Origin: Combretum micranthum
Lineage: Eukaryota > Streptophyta > Magnoliopsida > Myrtales > Combretaceae
Length of the DNA: 64,000 nt
Assembly: GCA_024138025.1 (NCBI GenBank)
Contig: JAMXBD010001036.1
Coordinates: forward strand, 1-64,000
Reading direction: 5' to 3'
Shown here: piece by piece, positions 58,901-64,000 of the stretch
How the letters are laid out: every line of letters starts with the position of its first letter
How positions within the stretch are numbered: the stretch's first letter is position 1
The notes under the pieces: model-generated
What the model was told of the DNA's origin: nothing
Databases searched by the model: none
The model's input: the letters and a program-made list of their open reading frames with translations, nothing else
Translations under genes and position numbers: made by a program

Positions 58901-60060
58901 CCGGTTTGCTGCCAAGTATCGCAATGGATCATGCTTCGTAATCAACTCGATCGAGTAGAAGAGCGTATACTTGCTAAGTCTGTGCATAACCCATACTAAT
59001 GCACAGCAGGTCTTTTCTATCTCTGAATACTTTTGTTCTCCATTTGAGAATTTCTTGCTTAAGTAGTAAACAGCTCTTTCTTTTCCTTCCTCATCTTTTT
59101 GCCCGAGCACACACCCATGGATTCAGGAAGAATCGTCAAATACAAGAACAACGGTTTCCCCGGTTTTGGAGTAACCAGTACTGGTGGATTCGTCAGATAT
59201 TGCTTTATCCGATTAAAGGCTTTTTCACATTCGTCATTCCATTCAATTAGGGCATTCTTCTTCAGCAGTTTAAACAGCGGTTGGCACTTATCAGTCAACT
59301 GTGATATGAATCGAGCAATGTAATTCAATCTTCCCAAGAGGCCTCTGATTTCTTTTAATGTTTTTGGTGGAGGTAAATCCTGAATTGCCTTGACCTTATC
59401 AGGATCGATTTCTATCCCTTTTTGGCTAACCATGAATCCTAATAATTTTCCAGATGTCACTCCGAAAGTGCATTTTTCTGGATTCAATTTCAACTGAAAC
59501 TTCCTTAATCTTTCAAAAAGCTTCCTTAACACCACTACATGATCCTCTCCTTCCTTTGTCTTGGCGATCATGTCATCTACATATACTTCCACCTCTTTGT
59601 GCATCATATCATGAAGTATAGCAAGCATTGCTCGTTGATAAGTTGCCCCGGCATTCTTGAGACCAAAGGCATGACTTTGTAACAAAAGGTTCCCCAGGCT
59701 GTAACGAATGTGGTTTTGACCTTATCTTCTTCGGCCATTAATATCTGATTATACCCTGAAAATCCATCCATGAATGAAAATAGATGATTTCCAGCGGTAT
59801 TGTCCACTAAAACATCATGTGAGGCAACGGGAAATTATCTTTCGGGGTTGCTTTGTTTAGATCTCTGAAATCCACACAGATTCTCACTTTCCCGTTTTTC
59901 TTAAGTACTGGCACTATTTTGATACCCAATCCGAATAATCAGAAACCTCAATGAATCCTACTTCAAGCAACTTTTTTACTTCATCCTTGATTTGGAGGAG
60001 TAAATCTGGCCTAAATCGCCTTAATTTTTGCTTTTAGGTTTAAAATCCTCCTTTGTTGGC
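58838..60060 (-). pseudogene. Reverse transcriptase and RNase H, Tat lineage
   Basis: RT pieces: FSFMDGFSGYNQILMAEEDK (about 59780), HAFGLKNAGATYQRAM (about 59640), the catalytic YVDDMIAKTK (about 59575), LNPEKCTFGVTSGKLLGFMV and IRGLLGRLNYIARFISQLTD. RNase H follows with VYYLSKKFSNGEQKYSEIEK (about 59040). The region 59810-60060 still shows RT fingers remnants with stops. At least three frame changes are present. Confidence 0.88.
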
Positions 60061-60745
60061 AATTTGTGAACCACAATGGATGGGTCTAAACCGGGCATAT
60101 CGCTATACGACCATGCAAAAACATCCAAGTATTCGGCTAGTAACTTGGTTAAATCTTGTGCTCTCAGGCAATTTTCCCCCTATCCTCAGATTCCTAGGGT
60201 TTTCGCTTGTTCCCAAATTAATCACTTCAATGGTTTCAATTTCAATCCTTCCTTGTTCAAAATTTTGCCAAATTTCTTGTGTTCTAAATTGATAATCAAT
60301 ATCATCTTCAACGTCTAACCCAGTAGAGTTAGAGGTGATATTGATATTTTCATTAATTATACGCGCGAGATATCCCTGAACTTCATCACAATTGTCGAAT
60401 CTGGTTGAATATGAATGAGGAATGTATGAGAATATGTGAAAGCACAAACAGAAATAAATTTCATTAAACTGGGACGGTGTTTAAGTACACTTATTTGAGC
60501 ATCACATAATACTGAAAAACACAAAACACAAATCTAGTCTTAGATAAGTTCTTACTTAAAAGACTTAATACTAGCGCAAGGCACAGAGAACCAATTTCTC
60601 AAGATCATTTCTTTGGATGAAGCATCTTCTTTGATATCATCTGGCTGCTGGATATGATGTGGCTTTGGAAAGGAATGGCTGATGTGAGGGATTTTGATAA
60701 TTGGATCATACTCCTTGTCGAGCTTCCTCCTTCTCATTTGGTTTT
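60061..60745 (-). pseudogene. Protease-to-RT linker
   Basis: Frames 60103-60447 (IEVINLGTSENPRNLRIGGK, the usual sequence before Tat RT) and 60552-60758 (basic, unrecognised). It has no enzymatic motif. Confidence 0.6.
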
Positions 60746-61380
60746 TCATTTCTGCCACTTCAGCACAGTGGGGGAATAACCCAGTCCAAAGGTTCCCACC
60801 TGAGCTTCTTTTTCATCATTCATCATACAGACTTCGTCAAACATTTGGAGCCCGAAGTCTTCTTCTCCTTCTTTTCCAATGTAAGGGACAGCCGTCTCCT
60901 TGTAAATGGCATAATCCTGTTCTCCCATAACAGTGATGAGTTGACCATTGGCTATGAACTTAACCTTCTGGTGCAGGCTTGATGGTATTGCCCTGGCAGC
61001 ATGGATCCATGGTCTTCCCAACAGCAGATTGAATGTTCTGGGGATATCAATTACTTGGAAAGGAATAATGAAAGTTTGAGGCCCGATGGTGACTTCTAAC
61101 TCCACTTCACCTATTATATCCTTTTTGACCCATCAAAAGCACGAACCACAGTAGAGCTTGGTTTGATGTCTGACGGTTCAATCCCCAATAGGCTCAAAGT
61201 GGCTAAGGGGCATACATTCAAAGAGGATCCATTGTCAACTAATACTCGAGAGATGATCTTTCCACAGCTTTTGACTACAATGAAGAGGGCTTTGTTATGT
61301 TGATCCCCTTCCTCTCCCAGTTCTTCAGATGAGAAAATGATTTGCTCATTTGCAAAGATTGAGTTGATTATATGCCCCAA
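60746..61380 (-). pseudogene. Aspartic protease, Tat lineage
   Basis: Frame 61114-61380 holds the active site RVLVDNGSSLNVCPLATLSL, with DNG in place of DTG, as in this lineage. Frame 60746-61105 continues with FQVIDIPRTFNLLLGRPWIH and SSLHQKVKFIANGQLI. A frameshift near 61110 separates them. Confidence 0.82.
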
Positions 61381-62070
61381 GGCTTCTTCTGATACACCTT
61401 TGGAACTTTCACTTCTTCTAAGGCTTTGAAAAGAGCCTCACGGTGTACATTAGAGCTAATCAGCAGACTCATGAGCGATATTTGGGCAGGTGTTTTGGCC
61501 AACTGCTCGACAACTTTGTATTCACTTGCTTTCATCAGTTTTGCCAATGCTGACTTCTCTTCATCTTTCTTCCCTTCTTCATTTTGCTGCTGTGGCATAT
61601 TCACAGTTGCATTCTTCCCGGTCGACTCATAAACTCTTCCTGAGCGAGTAAGGCCACCAACCATGGCCATTGAAGCATGATTACCGCTTTATAATCAAAT
61701 GGAGCGGCTTTATAATCACTCACAGCAAGGGGTATCTGAAAGGTATAGTCTTGGCTTTGATGAAGTTGATCCATCTTCACTGCCTTTGCCTATCTCGATT
61801 TTGATGGATCTAGGTCCACCTTCATCATGCACACAAGCTCTTCTGGATCCGGAATTCAGCGGTAATCATATTGATAACCGGTCCATGGTTTGGCAATGGG
61901 TTAGTAGAGACATTTGGAGCTTCAATGAAATCCAACTGGATGACTTTTGCATCAATAAGATCTTGGATTTTATGCCTAAGCCTCCAGCATGTCTGTTGAG
62001 TGCCCGATTTGCCCCATGTGATATTCACACTTCAGCTCAGGATTGTAATTTTAGGCCTGTAGTCTTCTAG
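61381..62070 (-). pseudogene. Gag C-terminal to protease linker
   Basis: Frame 61368-61670 (GGLTRSGRVYES, then EYKVVEQLAKTPAQISLMSL) and frame 61825-62028 (RLRHKIQDLIDAKVIQLDFI). The second follows a decayed Cys/His segment expected before it. These are usual conserved stretches between gag and protease in Tat elements. Confidence 0.7.
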
Positions 62071-63287
62071 GCACTTCAGATTGATCAGATTATCGGCCCT
62101 TAGTTTAGCTAATACTTGGCTAAGGGGAACCGGAATTCGAGTGAAGTTCGCCTGTTGAACCTTGATTGTTGATTTGGGACTGCACTTTGTTGAGTCTGAT
62201 CCTTATTCTGATTTTGATTCTGATTTGTTGACAACACAAACTTAGTGGGGCCAGTTGCACCCGAAGTGTTGACCATGCTGACGGTTGAATCTTTCCTTTG
62301 TATGGGACATTTCTTGGTGCAGTATATTTCTTTTCTTGTTGCAATTTTCCTGCTGAAATTGCATTCTCAATCCTGCATCCAGCTATCACCACTTCTGAGA
62401 AACTTGCTGATGCATGCCCAACAGATGGGAAAAGAAAGGTTCCTCTAATGTGTTGATAAAAGTGAAAGTGAGGTCCTTTTCAGGCATCGGGGTGGTGATC
62501 CTTGCAGCCAATGCTCTCCAGCGCTGAGCATACTCCTTGAAAGTCTCTTCTTTCTTCTTCTTCAGATTGCTTAAATCCCATACCGAGGGCGCCATCTCAA
62601 TGTTAAACTTATACTGATTAAAAAATGCCCTAGCCAACTTGTCCCAAGTATCAATTTCTGATGGTCTAATTGGGCGTACCAGGCCAAAGCAGCACCAGTA
62701 AGACTGTCCTGGAAGGTTTGCACCATCAGCTTGTCAAACTTTGCGTATTGCCCCATTCGTCGTACATACAATCTGGTATGCATATTAGGACAACCTGTCC
62801 CGTCATATTTTTCAAATTCGGTGCCTTAAATTTCTCAGGGAAGGCACCTTCCTCATATTGAGGCAAATTCAGGATCGCGGTTTGATCAAAACCATCGAAC
62901 GTCTTCATTTTCTCAAGCAGTTTTCTCTCCATCTCTTTAGCCTGAGCTTCCAGTTCTTTCTTCAACTCAGCCGCATTAAACTCATTTGGTGACTCTCTTG
63001 CTGAATAAGCTGTCCCTCAATTTCTTTTCCTTTCTGTGCCCTTGAGGATTCTTCAGAAGTTGTGGGGGTCTTAAGTTGTGCAAGACTTGTGTTAAAGCCT
63101 GCATCTGTTCAGCAATTCCAAGGAGGGTTTGTTCCATGGTGTTGAGTCTTTGCTCATGGTCTGGTCTGTGGGGTTGTCCCGGTGTTAGACATCTTAGCTC
63201 GGGATCTGGTAACAATAGGGCTCCTAACCGGCTTGGACGCTATCTTTCAAGTTTTGACTTAAACTCGAATTTGCTAGACCTGGACAT
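62071..63287 (-). pseudogene. Gag of Tat-lineage element
   Basis: ATG at 63287 (MSRSSKFEFKSKLER, then a stop). Pieces in order: DHEQRLNTMEQTLLGIAEQM (63215-62982), a coiled coil and PEKFKAPNL (62965-62726), YAKFDKLMVQTFQDSLTGAA and LAWYAQLD (62783-62571), and KKKEETFKEYAQRWRALAAR (62637-62386). The last three carry the Retrotrans_gag core. Every junction is a frameshift. Confidence 0.82.
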
Positions 63288-63544
63288 TTATTTTTATTAA
63301 TATCTTTAAAGAATAAATGAATATATACATATGCAAGAATGTAGATATGCTATCACACAGATGCAAATGGGGATATTGACCAATGATTTTAAAAAAAAAC
63401 ATATGTATTAAAAGATAATGTTTGACATAACAAAAACTTCTAATGGTTTAGAAACCTTATTTCCTAGTGACTGAATCAAAACTACTTTCTAATGGTTTCA
63501 AAGAACCTTGATTCCTAAGGACTAAACCTAAACCAGTCTTCTTG
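63288..63544 (-). other. Spacer upstream of gag
   Basis: AT-rich, no coding potential. A TATACATATGCA-like stretch is at 63327. Confidence 0.4.
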
Positions 63545-64000
63545 TCTTAGTGGGGCAAACAATCTTGTCTTCCAGGGCTAGAATTTTCTTTCGAGCTGCC
63601 TTCAACTCGCCTCTAAGAATGCAATTCTGCTTCCAGCACTTTGCAGGCGATCCACCATTTCCCTCTCTCTTTCTTGGAAATCTCGGTGACATACTTCCAG
63701 GCGAGCCGAAACAGCTTCCATGTAAGCAGTTGTTTCAGGGTCAGGTTCCGATGGTGCTGGTTGAAGGACATCGGGAGCTTCATATCGATATCCTTATTCT
63801 TCTTCATTTGGCTAGCCACATACCACCTGGTTGCTCTATACTTCTTGGTTTCCTTACTTTCTGGCTCGATTCAAAAACTGGCTTCACCTCTCTATTTTCC
63901 CATATAGCTCGGATTTGATTTAGCTTGAATTCTTTAGCTGGTAGTATCTTGGTTGGATCCAGATAATCTAGAGTGACTTGCTCCAAATTAGGCTTGACAG
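63545..64000 (-). pseudogene. End of an ORF upstream of gag, unrecognised
   Basis: Frame 63804-63986 (KEFKLNQIRAIWE, then a basic segment). In another frame, 63550-63740 reads helical, charged sequence (MEAVSARLEVCHRDFQERER). Some Tat elements carry an extra ORF before gag; this may be its C-terminal end. The rest lies beyond the window. Confidence 0.45.

Larger units (their letters stand above)
53057..64000 (-). mobile_element. Ty3/gypsy retrotransposon, Tat lineage, 3' part (runs off the window)
   Basis: 3' LTR (53057-56035), polypurine tract, 3' UTR with a 40-bp minisatellite, then on the minus strand integrase, a second RNase H-like domain, RNase H, RT, protease, gag and part of an ORF upstream of gag. 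The extra RNase H-like domain between RNase H and integrase, and the protease motif VDNGSSLNV in place of DTG, point to the Tat group. The 5' LTR and primer site lie beyond 64000. All domains are frameshifted. Confidence 0.85.

Overview
The window is AT-rich nuclear DNA of a flowering plant, probably a eudicot. It holds plant-type Ty3/gypsy and small LTR retrotransposons, a CACTA (En/Spm) DNA transposon with plant-specific accessory domains, an integrated plant pararetrovirus fragment and one small heat shock protein gene. Only one ordinary host gene is convincing. Species cannot be told from the sequence.

Layout. (1) 1-7450, + strand: remains of a chromovirus-like Ty3/gypsy family. Two truncated LTRs lie end to end, followed by a primer-binding site, a gag-only internal region (a broken gag copy, then a nearly open one), a polypurine tract and the start of a 3' LTR. 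No pol is visible, so this looks like a non-autonomous element. (2) 7450-21431, - strand: a related Ty3/gypsy element with 3.3-3.4 kb LTRs at both ends. It carries decayed gag, protease, RT, RNase H, integrase and chromodomain, plus an unrecognised acidic ORF ahead of gag. Its left LTR is followed by a second primer-binding site and another internal fragment, so it is part of a recombined tandem (LTR-internal-LTR-internal). (3) 21432-25048, - strand: an endogenous pararetrovirus (Caulimoviridae) fragment, from a tRNA-Met primer site through several small coiled-coil ORFs to a 30K-type movement protein cut off by the LTR at 21431. A degenerate inverted copy of the primer-site region lies about 300 bp away. 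(4) 25375-29836: mostly intergenic, with the HSP20 gene at 26416-26889 (-).

(5) 29842-48201: a small non-autonomous LTR element (about 1.1-1.3 kb LTRs, 365 bp interior, matching 5-bp target duplication AAATA). Its right-hand LTR is split by a 15.6 kb CACTA transposon at 31436-47029. The CACTA element carries a decayed TNP2-type transposase gene, a decayed multi-exon second gene, a subterminal repeat array and an unexpected internal inverted repeat of about 370 bp. (6) 48202-53056: intergenic DNA with remnants of LTR-like and minisatellite sequence. (7) 53057 to the window end, - strand: the 3' part of a Tat-lineage Ty3/gypsy element. A 2979 bp LTR contains nine tandem hairpin units, the 3' UTR holds a 40-bp minisatellite, and pol (with two RNase H domains) and gag are decayed.

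Most coding regions are dead. The main interest is structural: nested insertions with recoverable target sites, recombined LTR tandems, a gag-only element, the virus fragment, and two repeat structures (the CACTA foldback and the LTR hairpin array) that could matter for RNA structure or silencing. All identities come from reading motifs by eye. Family names are assigned from recognised motifs, not from a database search.
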